A stretch of DNA of 64,000 nucleotides from Streptomyces avidinii (lineage in GTDB: Bacteria > Actinomycetota > Actinomycetes > Streptomycetales > Streptomycetaceae), in contig NZ_BMVL01000005.1 of assembly GCF_014650695.1 (NCBI RefSeq), positions 407,075 to 471,074 on the forward strand, written 5' to 3'. A program made the position numbers and the translations under genes. Of this stretch, positions 25,260-33,796 are shown in pieces (the stretch's first letter is position 1; each line of letters starts with the position of its first letter). The notes beneath the pieces are model-generated. The model had not been told where the DNA came from. It did no database searches and saw nothing but the letters and a program-made list of their open reading frames with translations.

Positions 25260-26083
25260 GGCAGCAGCCAGTCGACCGGGCGCTGCGCGGAGAGGTGGAC
25301 GGCGCCGGTGACCGGGGTCCTCGAATCGACGGCGTACGGGGGCCCGTCCGAGGAGGACCAGCGGTAGCCGGACGGGGTGGAGGAGGAGCGATCGAGCGCG
25401 ACGAGCACGGCCACCGGGTTGCCGTGGCGGGAGAACTGTTCGGCGAGCGCGCTGTCGCCGAGGAAGCCGCCGATCTGCGCCTGCGTCAGGGGTGCGCGGC
25501 CGACCGCCTCGACCCGGCCGCGCAGCATGCCGAACTGCTGCCGCGGGACGGACTGGAGGCTCAGGTCGACCGGGGCGCCCACGTTGATCGCCGAACCGCT
25601 GCCGCCGGGCACGTACAGCACGGCGACCAGCGGGTCCTGCGGATCCTTCACGCGTTCCACGGTCGCCACGTCGGCACCGGTGGCGATGACCGCGCCCACC
25701 TTGGCCACGAGTGTCGTCAACCGGCCGCCGGTCACCAGCCGCACGGGGCGTTCACCCTGCTCCGTACGGACATTGAGCAGGGGCGCGCCCGCGGCGAGCA
25801 GTTGTCCCTCCTGGGCGAGGACCTCCGTCACCTGGCCCGCGGTCGGGGTCTGCAGCACGTAGCTGCCCTCGGCGCGGGTGAGGATTCCGGCTGCGCTCAA
25901 CTTGGACGACACGGTGCCGGTGAAGGCCCAGAACGTCGCAGCCGCCATGACGAGGACCGTGACGGCCATGACGAGCCGCCCCTGCGGGCGGGCAAAGCGA
26001 ACGGGCAGGTCGAGTTCTTCGGGCGATTGCAGCTTGGAAAGAGCCTTTTGGCGAAACTGCACGGACTGTTCCTTCAACTGCAT
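25256..26083 (-). CDS. NHLP-system HlyD-like secretion (membrane fusion) protein
   Basis: The 275-residue protein has one N-terminal membrane helix (LVMAVTVLVMAAATFWAFTG, about residues 37-56). It is followed by a biotinyl-lipoyl-like hairpin (GSYVLQTPTAGQVTEVLAQE and GGRLTTLVAKVGAVIATGAD) and a beta-barrel with VGAPVDLSLQSVPRQQFG. That is the NHLP/NHLM HlyD arrangement, which links the ABC pair to the cell exterior in a Gram-positive envelope. The gene lies between the precursor peptide gene and the peptidase-ABC gene, overlapping the latter by four bases. A stem-loop at 26117-26148 separates it from the precursor gene. Confidence 0.88.
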   Translation of the reverse strand: MQLKEQSVQFRQKALSKLQSPEELDLPVRFARPQGRLVMAVTVLVMAAATFWAFTGTVSSKLSAAGILTRAEGSYVLQTPTAGQVTEVLAQEGQLLAAGAPLLNVRTEQGERPVRLVTGGRLTTLVAKVGAVIATGADVATVERVKDPQDPLVAVLYVPGGSGSAINVGAPVDLSLQSVPRQQFGMLRGRVEAVGRAPLTQAQIGGFLGDSALAEQFSRHGNPVAVLVALDRSSSTPSGYRWSSSDGPPYAVDSRTPVTGAVHLSAQRPVDWLLP

Positions 26084-26116
26084 TCGTATCTTCGGGCGGG
26101 CGCAGGGACGGCCGAG

Positions 26117-26148
26117 AACCCCGGAGCCGTGGGGGACGCTCCGGGGTT
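26117..26148 (-). terminator. Intra-operon stem-loop between precursor and export genes
   Basis: AACCCCGGAGC (26117-26127) pairs with GCTCCGGGGTT (26138-26148), an 11-base perfect stem with a ten-base loop, 17 bases after the precursor stop. In bacteriocin operons such hairpins often act as partial terminators or mRNA ends that keep precursor transcript above transporter transcript; that role is inferred here. Confidence 0.6.
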
Positions 26149-26164
26149 CACGGGTATTTCCCGA

Positions 26165-26404
26165 TCAGAGACCGGCGCGACCGGCGTTCACCGAAACGCC
26201 GGTGAGGCCCGTGACGAGGCCGGGGACGTGGGACACGATGCCCTGCGCGGCCTGGACGGTGTTGAGGGAGCCCACGACACCCACGATGTTGCTGACGTCG
26301 CTGGTCACGGCGCCGCCGAGGCCGCCGGACACGCTGATGAGACCGCCGGAGACGGCGTCCAGCTCGGTGTCGTCGATCTCACGGGTCTCAAGGTCGTTAC
26401 GCAT
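26165..26404 (-). CDS. Double-glycine-leader precursor peptide of the NHLM export operon
   Basis: This small secreted-peptide precursor has 79 residues. The leader MRNDLETREIDDTELDAVSG ends in the GG cleavage site (residues 20-21), with the acidic ELDAVSGG pattern of C39-processed leaders. The 58-residue core is glycine-, valine- and serine-rich and weakly hydrophobic (LISVSGGLGGAVTSDVSN at its start, GLVTGLTGVSVNAGRAGL at its end). It has no cysteine, no lysine and no aromatic residue. Lanthionine rings or disulfides are therefore impossible in the core, so it may be an unmodified class II-type bacteriocin, a signal peptide or a surface peptide. ATG 26404 is preferred over GTG 26413 because GAAAGG lies eight bases upstream. 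A second GG six residues into the core is an alternative cut site. Confidence 0.8.
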   Translation of the reverse strand: MRNDLETREIDDTELDAVSGGLISVSGGLGGAVTSDVSNIVGVVGSLNTVQAAQGIVSHVPGLVTGLTGVSVNAGRAGL

Positions 26405-26804
26405 GGCGCGCACCTTTCATTGGGGGGAGGAATTCACGCTGCGCGGTGGGCGGCACGAAACTCTGCCGCCGTTCCCGACTGCTGCGATGCGGACGATGAA
26501 AGCACGCGAACGGGCCGCCCACCCAATTCCATTGACTCCCCGTCACGGGCAGATGGTCGCCTCCGTCGACGGACGTGCAGCTTGATTCACCGAATGGTGG
26601 CGACTTCTTCACAGAAACGAGTAACAGATATGGCAGACGCGTTGCTTACACAGAACTAAGCAGAGTAAATCAGCACCAAAAGGACAGGGCATACCAGGCG
26701 TATCGCCACACGGAGGAGGTCTGCTGTCGAGATCGCGAACACGATGTGCAGGTTTCCTGAGGGTGCACGGGGTGACGCCCCCATCACGCCGGGTGTGCAC
26801 GCGG
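26405..26804. other. Intergenic upstream region of the peptide operon, locally AT-rich
   Basis: About 400 bases without a convincing gene. The part from 26580 to 26700 is clearly richer in A and T than its surroundings and contains TTAC/GTAA and GCTTA/TAAGC inverted half-sites (26644-26669). It is the probable promoter region for the minus-strand precursor gene, although no standard -35/-10 pair could be placed with confidence. A 71-codon minus-strand frame (26397-26612) has no ribosome binding site and is not called. Confidence 0.4.
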
Positions 26805-26841
26805 AAAGGGCCGGGCCGTCGTTCGACAGGCCCGGCCCTTT
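26805..26841 (-). terminator. Strong hairpin after the N-formylglutamate amidohydrolase gene
   Basis: AAAGGGCCGGGCC (26805-26817) pairs with GGCCCGGCCCTTT (26829-26841), 13 perfect pairs with an 11-base loop, 15 bases beyond the stop codon. The stem ends in A/T pairs, giving a short U-tract on the minus strand. Confidence 0.8.
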
Positions 26842-26855
26842 CGGTCGGATGCGGC

Positions 26856-27653
26856 CTAGGGGTGGAGGCGGTCCACGAGTTCGGCCAGAGCCGCCGCCGG
26901 CGCGAGGAGGCGGGGACCTGCCGGCCCGCCCGGCTCGGACATGTACACGTCCCGGCGGATCTCGACCATCAGCGCAGCGACCCGCCGGTCCCTGCCGTAG
27001 TGCTCCAGCGGCACGTACGTCCCCGCGAAGGGGCTGTCGAGCCCCGTGCCGCCGAAGCCCGCGAAGGCCTTCTCGGCCGCTGCGAGGAGGTCGGGCGCGG
27101 TGTGGAAGGGGTCGGTGCCCAGGCAGATCGGTGGCCGAGGGCCGGCGCTGTGCAGTTCGTACGGGAGCGGCTCCGTCGGGTACGAGTGCACGTCGATGAT
27201 CACGGCTCGTCCGACGGCCGCCAGTCGGTCCTCCACGGCCCGCGTCATCGCGTCCGCGTACGGGTGGAAGTAGCGCTCGATCAGCGGCCGGGCGTCGAAG
27301 CCGTCCGCGCGCAGACGCTCCCGGTGGGTGGTGCGCGTGTACACCGCTCCCATGCCCGCGGCCAGCATCTCCTCGCGCTCGTCCGGGAAGCGCTCGGGGT
27401 CGATGACCAGACGGGACAGCCCGTTGACGAACCGCCACGGCGGGAGGGCGCAGCCGGCGGCGGCCGCCTCGGCGATGTCCGCGGTGTGGGAGTCGGTGAT
27501 GTGGTCCAGCTCCTGCTCCAGTTCCCGGTCGCCCAGCACGATGCCGCCGCGGACTGCCTCCGGTATGACGCGCGAGGAGTGCGGGACGTGCAGGATCACC
27601 GGCGACGCGGCGGCGCCGGGCAGGAGCCGGAAGGACTCGGGTGCAGGGTTCAT
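26856..27653 (-). CDS. N-formylglutamate amidohydrolase family protein
   Basis: The 265-residue cytoplasmic hydrolase belongs to the N-formylglutamate amidohydrolase (HutG-type) family, which releases glutamate and formate at the end of one histidine-degradation route. Visible features are VILHVPHSSRVIP near residue 20, HITDSHTADIAEAA, RFVNGLSRLVIDPERFPDE, VIIDVHSYPTEPLPYEL (metal/active-site region) and VEIRRDVYMSE near the end. GAGGAA precedes the ATG at 27653. No other hut genes are adjacent, so the role may be formyl-amino-acid salvage rather than a full histidine pathway. It ends at a strong hairpin. Confidence 0.88.
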   Translation of the reverse strand: MNPAPESFRLLPGAAASPVILHVPHSSRVIPEAVRGGIVLGDRELEQELDHITDSHTADIAEAAAAGCALPPWRFVNGLSRLVIDPERFPDEREEMLAAGMGAVYTRTTHRERLRADGFDARPLIERYFHPYADAMTRAVEDRLAAVGRAVIIDVHSYPTEPLPYELHSAGPRPPICLGTDPFHTAPDLLAAAEKAFAGFGGTGLDSPFAGTYVPLEHYGRDRRVAALMVEIRRDVYMSEPGGPAGPRLLAPAAALAELVDRLHP

Positions 27654-27705
27654 GTGGATTCCTCGGTGGGACGGGTCGTACGCGCGGACGCCGCGGACAC
27701 CGGGG

Positions 27706-28218
27706 TCACCGCGTGTCGGGCGCCGGCTCCAGGGCCTTCTTGAGGTTGCGCAGGGTGGTCGCGATGTTCCTGCGCTGGAAATCGGCGAAGGTGTGGCCTC
27801 GTGTGGCGATCCGGTCGAAGGCGTGCGCCACGAAGTCCGGCCACGAGCGGCGGTCGTCGGTCCACGTCTCGGTCACCCGCGTGCCCTCCGGCACCGGCTC
27901 GAACCGGTACTCCCAGGTGGCGATGGGGCCGGGCACCCGTGGACGCCGGATCCCGATGGCGTGCACCCGGAACCGGAACAGCCGCTCCTGTTCGACCGCC
28001 GTCACCGTGCACCGAGTGGTCCAGCGGAAGGACCCGCGCTTGTTCCGTCCGTCGAAGACCATCCCGACATGGGTCTCCCCGGCCTCTCCGTGCACGGTGG
28101 CACCGAGGTTCTCCGGGCTCCAGCCGCCCATCCGGGCGGGATCGGAAACGTGCCGGTAGACGTCGGCGGGACTGACGCGGACGACGATGCTGTCGGACAC
28201 GGTGAACGTACGAGACAT
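27706..28218 (-). CDS. SRPBCC family protein (polyketide cyclase/START-like)
   Basis: The 170-residue protein has the SRPBCC fold with its standard opening (FTVSDSIVVRVSPADVYRHVSDPARMGGWSPE) and a C-terminal helix (RRNIATTLRNLKKALE). TTRCTVTAVEQERLFRF and ATWEYRFEPVPEGTRVTETW are strands typical of polyketide_cyc2 domains that bind hydrophobic ligands. No catalytic role is implied. GGAGGGGAG precedes the ATG at 28218. The amidohydrolase gene starts 52 bases downstream, so the two may be co-transcribed. This intact copy is a useful comparison for the decayed SRPBCC fragment at 17.7-17.9 kb. Confidence 0.88.
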   Translation of the reverse strand: MSRTFTVSDSIVVRVSPADVYRHVSDPARMGGWSPENLGATVHGEAGETHVGMVFDGRNKRGSFRWTTRCTVTAVEQERLFRFRVHAIGIRRPRVPGPIATWEYRFEPVPEGTRVTETWTDDRRSWPDFVAHAFDRIATRGHTFADFQRRNIATTLRNLKKALEPAPDTR

Positions 28219-28345
28219 GGCTCTCCCCTCCAAGGACCACGACGCTACCGTCCCGCCCCACCCGTGGCTACCCTTCGGTAACTTCACGGGTGGGCTCACG
28301 CAGGGCGCCGCGGCTCCGACTCCCGCCTGCTGCGACGGCGGCCGG

Positions 28346-30352
28346 CTACTGCCAGTCGTCCCAGGGCGGCGGGGCCATCTCGTCCAGGTCGAAGGGCGGC
28401 TCGTCGTCGTCCGGCGCCGCCGGGCGGGCCGGAGCGGCGGACCCGGACCCGGACCCGGGCGCGGGCGCGGGCGCGGCGACGGCAGCGTCCGGGTCCGTGG
28501 CTCCGCACTCCGCCAGGGTGCCGAGGACGCCCTCGGCGTACTTGGCGAGCTTGGCCTCGCCGATGCCGCCGACGGTGCCCAGCTCCTCCGCCGTGGCCGG
28601 CAGCCGCGTCGCGATCTCCCGCAGCGTCGCGTCGTGGAAGACGACGTACGCCGGTACGCCCTGTTCCTTCGCGGTCTCGGCCCGCCAGGCGCGCAGGGCC
28701 AGGAAGACCGGTTCGGCCGCGGCCGGCAGGTCGACCGGTACGCGGGCGCCCTTGCCCGAGCGCGATCCGGACTCCTTGCGGGCGGGGCCCGCCGGCGCCT
28801 TCTCCTTCCGCATCGAGACGCTGCGGCGTCCGCCCAGCACCTCGCCGCTGTCCTCGGTCAGCACCAGCGTCCCGTAGTCGCCCTCCACCGCCAGCAGCCG
28901 CTGCGCGAGCAGCTGGCGTACGACGCCCCGCCACTCCGCGGTACCCAGCTCCGACCCGACGCCGAACACCGAGAGCGCGTCGTGGTCGAACTGGATGACC
29001 TTGGCCGTCTTCTTGCCCTGGAGGATGTCGATGACCTGGCCGGCGCCGAACTTCTGGCGCCGCTCCTTCGCCAGCCGCCACACGGTCGACAGCAGCTTCT
29101 GCGAGGCGACCGTCGCGTCCCAGGACTCGGCCGGCGTCAGGCACGTGTCGCAATTGCCGCACGGAACGCCCGACTGCCCGAAGTACTCCAGCAGCCGCAC
29201 CCGGCGGCAGTCGACCGTCTCGCACAGCGCGAGCATGGCATCCAGGTGCATGCCCAGGGACCGGCGGTGCATCTCGTCGCCCTCGGATCCCTCGATGAGC
29301 TTGCGCTGCTGCACCACGTCCTGCAGGCCGTACGCCAGCCACGCCGTGGCCGGCTCGCCGTCGCGGCCGGCCCGGCCGGTCTCCTGGTAGTAGCCCTCGA
29401 CCGACTTCGGAAGGTCGAGGTGCGCCACGAACCGCACGTCCGGCTTGTCGATGCCCATGCCGAAGGCGATCGTGGCCACCACGACGACTCCGTCGTCCCG
29501 CAGGAAGCGCGCCTGGTTCGCCGCACGCGTGCGGGCGTCCATGCCGGCGTGGTACGCCACGGCGTCGATGCCCTCCTCCACCAGGAAGGCCGCGGTCTTC
29601 TCCACCGAGGCCCGCGAGAGGCAGTACACGACTCCGGCGTCACCGGCGTGCTCGCTCCGGATCAGCTCCAGCACCTGCTTGAGCGGGTTGTTCTTGGGGG
29701 CGATCCGGTACTGGATGTTCGGCCGGTCGAAGCTGGCGACGAAGTGCCGGGCGTCCTCCAGACCGAGCCTCGCCACGATCTCGGCGTGGGTGGCCTCGGT
29801 GGCCGTCGCGGTCAGCGCGATCCGCGGCACCTTCGGCCAGCGCTCGTGCAGCATCGACAGTGCGAGGTAGTCGGGCCGGAAGTCGTGACCCCACTGGGCG
29901 ACGCAGTGCGCCTCGTCGATCGCGAAGAGCGACACCTTGCCCCGGTCGAGCAGCCGCTGGGTGCTCTCGGTCCGCAGCCGCTCGGGAGCCAGGTAGAGCA
30001 GGTCCAGCTCGTCGGCGAGGAAGGCCTGCTCGACGGCCTGCCGCTCGTACGGGTCCTGTGTCGAGTTGAGGAATCCGGCCCGCACCCCGAGGGCGGTCAG
30101 TGCGTTCACCTGGTCCTGCATCAGTGCGATGAGCGGCGAGATCACGATGCCCGTGCCGTCTCTGACGAGCGCCGGGATCTGGTAGCAGAGCGATTTGCCG
30201 CCACCGGTCGGCATCAGCACGAGGGCGTCGCCGCCGCCGACGACCTGCTCGATGATGTCCTGCTGCTCGCCGCGGAAGGAGCTGTATCCGAACACGCGGT
30301 GCAGTACCTGCAGGGCGTCGGAGGTGTCGGGGGAAGCGTCCGGAAGTGCCAT
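28346..30352 (-). CDS. recQ: ATP-dependent DNA helicase RecQ
   Basis: The 668-residue 3'-5' DNA helicase acts in recombination and fork repair. Domain order is a DEAH helicase core with motif [18 protein letters not shown] (near residue 47), motif [22 protein letters not shown], motif [10 protein letters not shown] and motif [13 protein letters not shown] Zn-binding RQC region follows with cysteines in [13 protein letters not shown] and CGNCDTCL, then a winged helix, and an HRDC domain (about 545-610, with [20 protein letters not shown]). A Pro/Ala/Gly-rich acidic tail of about 55 residues ends the protein. Length and motif order are normal. The start ATG 30352 has a weak ribosome binding site. 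Confidence 0.96.
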   Translation of the reverse strand: MALPDASPDTSDALQVLHRVFGYSSFRGEQQDIIEQVVGGGDALVLMPTGGGKSLCYQIPALVRDGTGIVISPLIALMQDQVNALTALGVRAGFLNSTQDPYERQAVEQAFLADELDLLYLAPERLRTESTQRLLDRGKVSLFAIDEAHCVAQWGHDFRPDYLALSMLHERWPKVPRIALTATATEATHAEIVARLGLEDARHFVASFDRPNIQYRIAPKNNPLKQVLELIRSEHAGDAGVVYCLSRASVEKTAAFLVEEGIDAVAYHAGMDARTRAANQARFLRDDGVVVVATIAFGMGIDKPDVRFVAHLDLPKSVEGYYQETGRAGRDGEPATAWLAYGLQDVVQQRKLIEGSEGDEMHRRSLGMHLDAMLALCETVDCRRVRLLEYFGQSGVPCGNCDTCLTPAESWDATVASQKLLSTVWRLAKERRQKFGAGQVIDILQGKKTAKVIQFDHDALSVFGVGSELGTAEWRGVVRQLLAQRLLAVEGDYGTLVLTEDSGEVLGGRRSVSMRKEKAPAGPARKESGSRSGKGARVPVDLPAAAEPVFLALRAWRAETAKEQGVPAYVVFHDATLREIATRLPATAEELGTVGGIGEAKLAKYAEGVLGTLAECGATDPDAAVAAPAPAPGSGSGSAAPARPAAPDDDEPPFDLDEMAPPPWDDWQ

Positions 30353-30443
30353 CCACGAAGCCTATCGGCCCCCACCGACACGCCGTCCCGATCCACCCGG
30401 ACCGGGACGGCGGAGGCGGCCCGACGAGGCGGACGCCGTCGGC

Positions 30444-30986
30444 CTAGCCCTGCGGGTCCCGCTTCCAGTCCTGGGCGAGGAGCCCGAGGAGGACCTCGTC
30501 CAGGAACTCGCCCAGCACCCAGGCCGAGGAGCGCAGCACACCCTCGCGGACGAAGCCGTTGCGCTCGGCGGCGCGCAGCATCGCGGTGTTGTCCGACAGC
30601 GTCTCGATCTGCAGCCGCTGCAGGCCGCGCACGACGAAGCCGTAGTGGCACAGCGCCGCCACCACATCGGTGCCGTAGCCCTTGCCGCGGGAGGACGGCA
30701 GCAGTCCCAGCCCGATGTGCGCGGACCGGTTGTGGTCGTCGATGCCCCACAGCGTCGCCGTGCCGACGAGCGTGCCGCCGTCCAGCTCCACCACGGAGAA
30801 CCGGACGTGCCGCTGCTCCTCGTCGTCGGCCACGAGCCGCGGATCCTTCGAGCCGGGCGGGACCGGCCGCCACGGCCCGCTCTCGGCCCGCGAGGCGTTG
30901 ATCACGTCGTCGTAGAGCTCGGCCCGCAGGATCGGGATGTCTTCCTCGTGCCGGGCCCTGAGCCCGACCGTGCTGCCTCGTAGCAT
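30444..30986 (-). CDS. GNAT-family N-acetyltransferase (RimJ/RimL type)
   Basis: The 180-residue protein has the GNAT fold of the RimJ/RimL group (acetyltransf_3). It begins GSTVGLRARHEEDIPILRAE, has VGTATLWGIDDHNRSAHIGL as strands 3-4, and the acetyl-CoA motif A LLPSSRGKGYGTDVVAAL near residue 100, then LQRLQIETLSDNTAMLRAAE. These enzymes acetylate protein N-termini, polyamines or antibiotics; no substrate is indicated. AGGA lies seven bases before the ATG at 30986. It shares orientation with recQ, 91 bases away. Confidence 0.88.
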   Translation of the reverse strand: MLRGSTVGLRARHEEDIPILRAELYDDVINASRAESGPWRPVPPGSKDPRLVADDEEQRHVRFSVVELDGGTLVGTATLWGIDDHNRSAHIGLGLLPSSRGKGYGTDVVAALCHYGFVVRGLQRLQIETLSDNTAMLRAAERNGFVREGVLRSSAWVLGEFLDEVLLGLLAQDWKRDPQG

Positions 30987-31161
30987 GCAGGCTTCCTACC
31001 CGGCCGGACCGGCCGGCGGCAAGCCGATTTGCCGCGGACCGGACGGGCCGACCCGGCCGTGACGGCGGGTGCTGAGCGACAATGGTCGGGTCGGCGAACC
31101 GATCCCTGATCCCGGTCACCTGCTCATCGGCGGTGCCGGCGGAGCAGTGGGGAGAGAGACC

Positions 31162-31494
31162 ATGCCGCTCTATCTGTCGAGGTTCAGCTACACGCCGCAG
31201 ACCTGGGCCCGGCTCATCAGCCACCCCGAGGACCGCGCAAAGGCCGCTCAGGCGTACATCGAGTCCGTCGGCGGGAAGCTCCACGGCTTCTGGTACGCCT
31301 TCGGTACGCACGACGGCTACAACCTGTGGGAGGCGCCGGACAACGTCTCCATGGCCGCCGTGGCGCTGGCGATCAGCGGGGGCGGCGCGCTCAGCTCCTT
31401 CGAGACGACCGTCCTGCTGACCGTCGACGAAACGCTGGACGCCCTGCGCAGGGTCGAGCAGGTCCAGTACCGGGCTCCTGGCCTGCAGCAGTGA
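31162..31494 (+). CDS. GYD domain protein
   Basis: The 110-residue protein is a stand-alone GYD domain (ferredoxin-like alpha/beta barrel related to DUF3291 and monooxygenase folds). It has PLYLSRFSYTPQTWARLIS, then FGTHDGYNLWEAPDNVSMAA with the name-giving motif near residue 50, and LSSFETTVLLTVDETLDAL. Biochemical function is unknown. GGGGAGAGAG precedes ATG 31162, so the longer in-frame start at 31069 is not needed. A hairpin follows at 31526. Confidence 0.85.
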   Translation: MPLYLSRFSYTPQTWARLISHPEDRAKAAQAYIESVGGKLHGFWYAFGTHDGYNLWEAPDNVSMAAVALAISGGGALSSFETTVLLTVDETLDALRRVEQVQYRAPGLQQ

Positions 31495-31846
31495 GCCACG
31501 CTCGCGAGTGCCACGGGCAGGAGTGAGCCGGCCGTCGGCGCCGGCTTCCTAGCGCATTTCCGTCCGCGACACCACTTCGGCACGACGCGATACGGCCATC
31601 CCCGGCGCCGGTGTACGTACGGGTTTCCTCCCCGTGCGGGCGGTCGCACGTCCTCGACCTGCTCCTACGTCGGCGCGTGCTGCAGACGGGCGCCCGCGGT
31701 TGCCGGAATTCGCCCCGGTTGATGGCGCATAACTGTTCCTTCGGTCCGATGAACTCCAACGAAAGCGCCCGTGCGGGCAGTTGAGCGTAGTTATGCTCCC
31801 GCCCACCGGTCCAAAGGTCGCCCTTTTCGATAATTCGAGGACACAG
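31495..31846. other. Intergenic region before the conservon
   Basis: This 352-base gap carries the likely GYD-gene terminator at its start and must hold the conservon promoter at its end. The last 130 bases are less GC-rich, but no confident -35/-10 pair was found. No ORF with a ribosome binding site or family similarity was seen. Confidence 0.4.
31526..31546 (+). terminator. Weak hairpin after the GYD gene
   Basis: AGCCGGC (31526-31532) pairs with GCCGGCT (31540-31546) around a seven-base loop, about 30 bases after the stop codon. Confidence 0.4.
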
Positions 31847-33385
31847 ATGGAGCAAAAAGACATTCCTCCCGAGTCGGTCCACTCGGAGGAGGGGAGAGGT
31901 CCCGTGCTCGCAACGCTCGGCGCCCTGGCCGCCGCCTGTCTGGTCGGGGCGCTCCTCTCCTCCTCGGAACCCGTCGGCACGGGCCTGATCGCCGCGGGCG
32001 CCGCCTGCACCGCCGCCGTGTTCGTCGAAGCGCTGCGCCGCGGCCGCGCGCTCGCCGCGGAGCGCGCCCAGGTGGCGGCACTCCGGCACGCCCTGTCCCG
32101 GCAGGAGGCCGAGGCGATCCGGCTGTCCGCCGTGGTGCTGCCCGAGGCCATCGAGCGCCTCCGCAGGGGCGAACTGCCCGAAGAGGTGCTGACCGCCCTG
32201 GGCGGGCGCCGCGGACACGGCAACCGCTGGGGCAACGACGCAGCCCTGACCCCGCGCTTCAGAGCCGCCCTGCAAGCCGTTCTCGCCCATTCCGTCGACG
32301 CGGTCGACAACGAGGAGAGCCTCCGCGACTCGGCGCAGCGGGCCTTCGTGAACGTGGCCCGCCGCGTGCAGGCGATCGTCCACCAGCAGGCCCAAGAGAT
32401 GCGCGAGATGGAGGACCGGCACGGCACCAACCCGGACGTCTTCGGCGACCTCCTGCGCCTCGACCACGGCACCGCCCTGATCGGCAGGCTCGCCGACTCC
32501 ATCTCGGTCCTCGGCGGCGCGCGTCCCGGCCGCCAGTGGAGCAGGGCCGTCACGCTCTACAGCGTGCTGCGCGGTGCGATGTCGAGGATCATCGACTACC
32601 AGCGGGTGGAACTGCACTCGGTCTCCGAGGTCGCCGTCATCGGCCCGGTCGTGGAACCACTGATCCACACCCTCGCGGAGCTGCTGGACAACGCCACCCG
32701 GTACTCGCCCCCGCACACCCGGGTCCACCTCACCGCCGTCGAGGTGCAGTCGGGCATCGCCGTGGAGATCGAGGACGGCGGTCTGAGCATGAGCGAGGAG
32801 GCGCGCGCACGCGCCGAGAAGATGCTCGCGCAGGCGCAGTCCGGCATCGACCTCAACGACCTGGGCGAGACGCCCCGGCTGGGCCTGGCGGTGGTGGGCC
32901 GGCTGGCCCAGGCGTACGGGTTCCAGGTCTCCCTGCGCTCGTCCGCGTACGGCGGCGTGCGCGCCGTGGTCATCGTGCCGCAGCACCTGATCACCACGGC
33001 CTCCGCGGCGACCGGCCTCGCCCACGGCATCGGCTCCTCCTCGGGCCCCAGGGCCGTGGCCGCCACCCCGCGCGAGCACCCCGTGCACCATCCGTCGGCC
33101 GGCGTGTCCGCGCCGCGGTCGGCCCGGGTTCCGGCGCCCGGGCCGGCGCCCGTCAGCGGCGGGCCGACCGCTGACCGCACCGCGACCGGCCTGCCGCAGC
33201 GACGCCGGAAGGACCGTGTCACCACCTACGACTACGACACCCGGCCGGCCGCGGGGCCGCAGTCGGCGGACGACAGCGGCCCCGGAATGTGGCTGGAGGC
33301 GTTCCACAGCGGACTGTCCGGTGAGCCCGGCCAGGACGCACAGGGCGCGGAGGACGCGTCGGGCTCAGCGACCAAAGGGGCGTAA
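31847..33385 (+). CDS. cvnA: Conservon sensor histidine-kinase-like protein CvnA
   Basis: The 512-residue membrane sensor of a conservon has two N-terminal hydrophobic segments (LATLGALAAACLVGALL and VGTGLIAAGAACTAAVFVEA). A long helical region with FNVA/VHQQAQEMREMEDRH follows, then an HATPase domain with the N-box LIHTLAELLDNATRYSPPHT near residue 290 and the G-box LGLAVVGRLAQAYGFQVSLR. A low-complexity Pro/Ala/Ser-rich C-terminal region follows. Conservons assemble a membrane heterocomplex likened to eukaryotic G-protein-coupled receptors (established for S. coelicolor cvn9). ATG 31847 with GAGG six bases upstream is chosen over the upstream in-frame start at 31781. It heads a five-gene operon with overlapping or nearly touching genes. 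Confidence 0.9.
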   Translation: MEQKDIPPESVHSEEGRGPVLATLGALAAACLVGALLSSSEPVGTGLIAAGAACTAAVFVEALRRGRALAAERAQVAALRHALSRQEAEAIRLSAVVLPEAIERLRRGELPEEVLTALGGRRGHGNRWGNDAALTPRFRAALQAVLAHSVDAVDNEESLRDSAQRAFVNVARRVQAIVHQQAQEMREMEDRHGTNPDVFGDLLRLDHGTALIGRLADSISVLGGARPGRQWSRAVTLYSVLRGAMSRIIDYQRVELHSVSEVAVIGPVVEPLIHTLAELLDNATRYSPPHTRVHLTAVEVQSGIAVEIEDGGLSMSEEARARAEKMLAQAQSGIDLNDLGETPRLGLAVVGRLAQAYGFQVSLRSSAYGGVRAVVIVPQHLITTASAATGLAHGIGSSSGPRAVAATPREHPVHHPSAGVSAPRSARVPAPGPAPVSGGPTADRTATGLPQRRRKDRVTTYDYDTRPAAGPQSADDSGPGMWLEAFHSGLSGEPGQDAQGAEDASGSATKGA

Positions 33386-33388
33386 ACA

Positions 33389-33796
33389 GTGATGACTCAG
33401 CGAAGCAGTATGGACTGGATGCTCAAGGACCTGGCCGCCGGGGTGCCGCAGACCCGGCACGTGATCGTACTGTCCGCGGACGGGCTCTGCGTCGCTCAGT
33501 ACGGGGCCGAGACGGACACGGCCGACCGCCTGGCGGCCGCGTGCGCCGGCCTGCAGAGCCTCGCCGGAGCGGTGGCCGCGGAACTGCCCAACTCCCGGGG
33601 CAGAATGCGGCTGGTCGTGATCGAGATGGACGGCGGGTTCTTCTACCTGATGGCCGCCGGAGACGGCTCCTACCTCGCGGTGCTCGCCGACGAGGGTGTC
33701 GACGCGGGCCTGATGGGCGCACAGATGCGCGCCCTGGTCTCCCGGATGGGGGACCACCTGAGCAGCCCGCCCCGGCACGACGGGCAGCCCGCGTGA
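33389..33796 (+). CDS. cvnB: Conservon roadblock/LC7 protein CvnB
   Basis: The 135-residue roadblock/LC7-domain protein begins SMDWMLKDLAAGVPQTRHVI and has VLSADGLCVAQYGAETDTAD and MRLVVIEMDGGFFYLMAAGD. In conservons and in MglA/MglB systems such proteins bind the small GTPase and can act as activating proteins. It starts three bases after the cvnA stop (GTG at 33389, or the ATG immediately following) with AAAGGGG upstream, and its stop overlaps the cvnC start by four bases. Confidence 0.92.
   Translation: MMTQRSSMDWMLKDLAAGVPQTRHVIVLSADGLCVAQYGAETDTADRLAAACAGLQSLAGAVAAELPNSRGRMRLVVIEMDGGFFYLMAAGDGSYLAVLADEGVDAGLMGAQMRALVSRMGDHLSSPPRHDGQPA

Noticed and set aside
26165-26404. Lanthipeptide assignment for the GG-leader peptide
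   Set aside because: The leader resembles mersacidin-type leaders, but the core has no cysteine and no LanM/LanB/LanC gene is present, so lanthionine formation is not supported.
26397-26612. 71-codon minus-strand frame upstream of the precursor peptide
   Set aside because: No ribosome binding site before its GTG, no recognisable pattern, and it overlaps the precursor's start region in a different frame.
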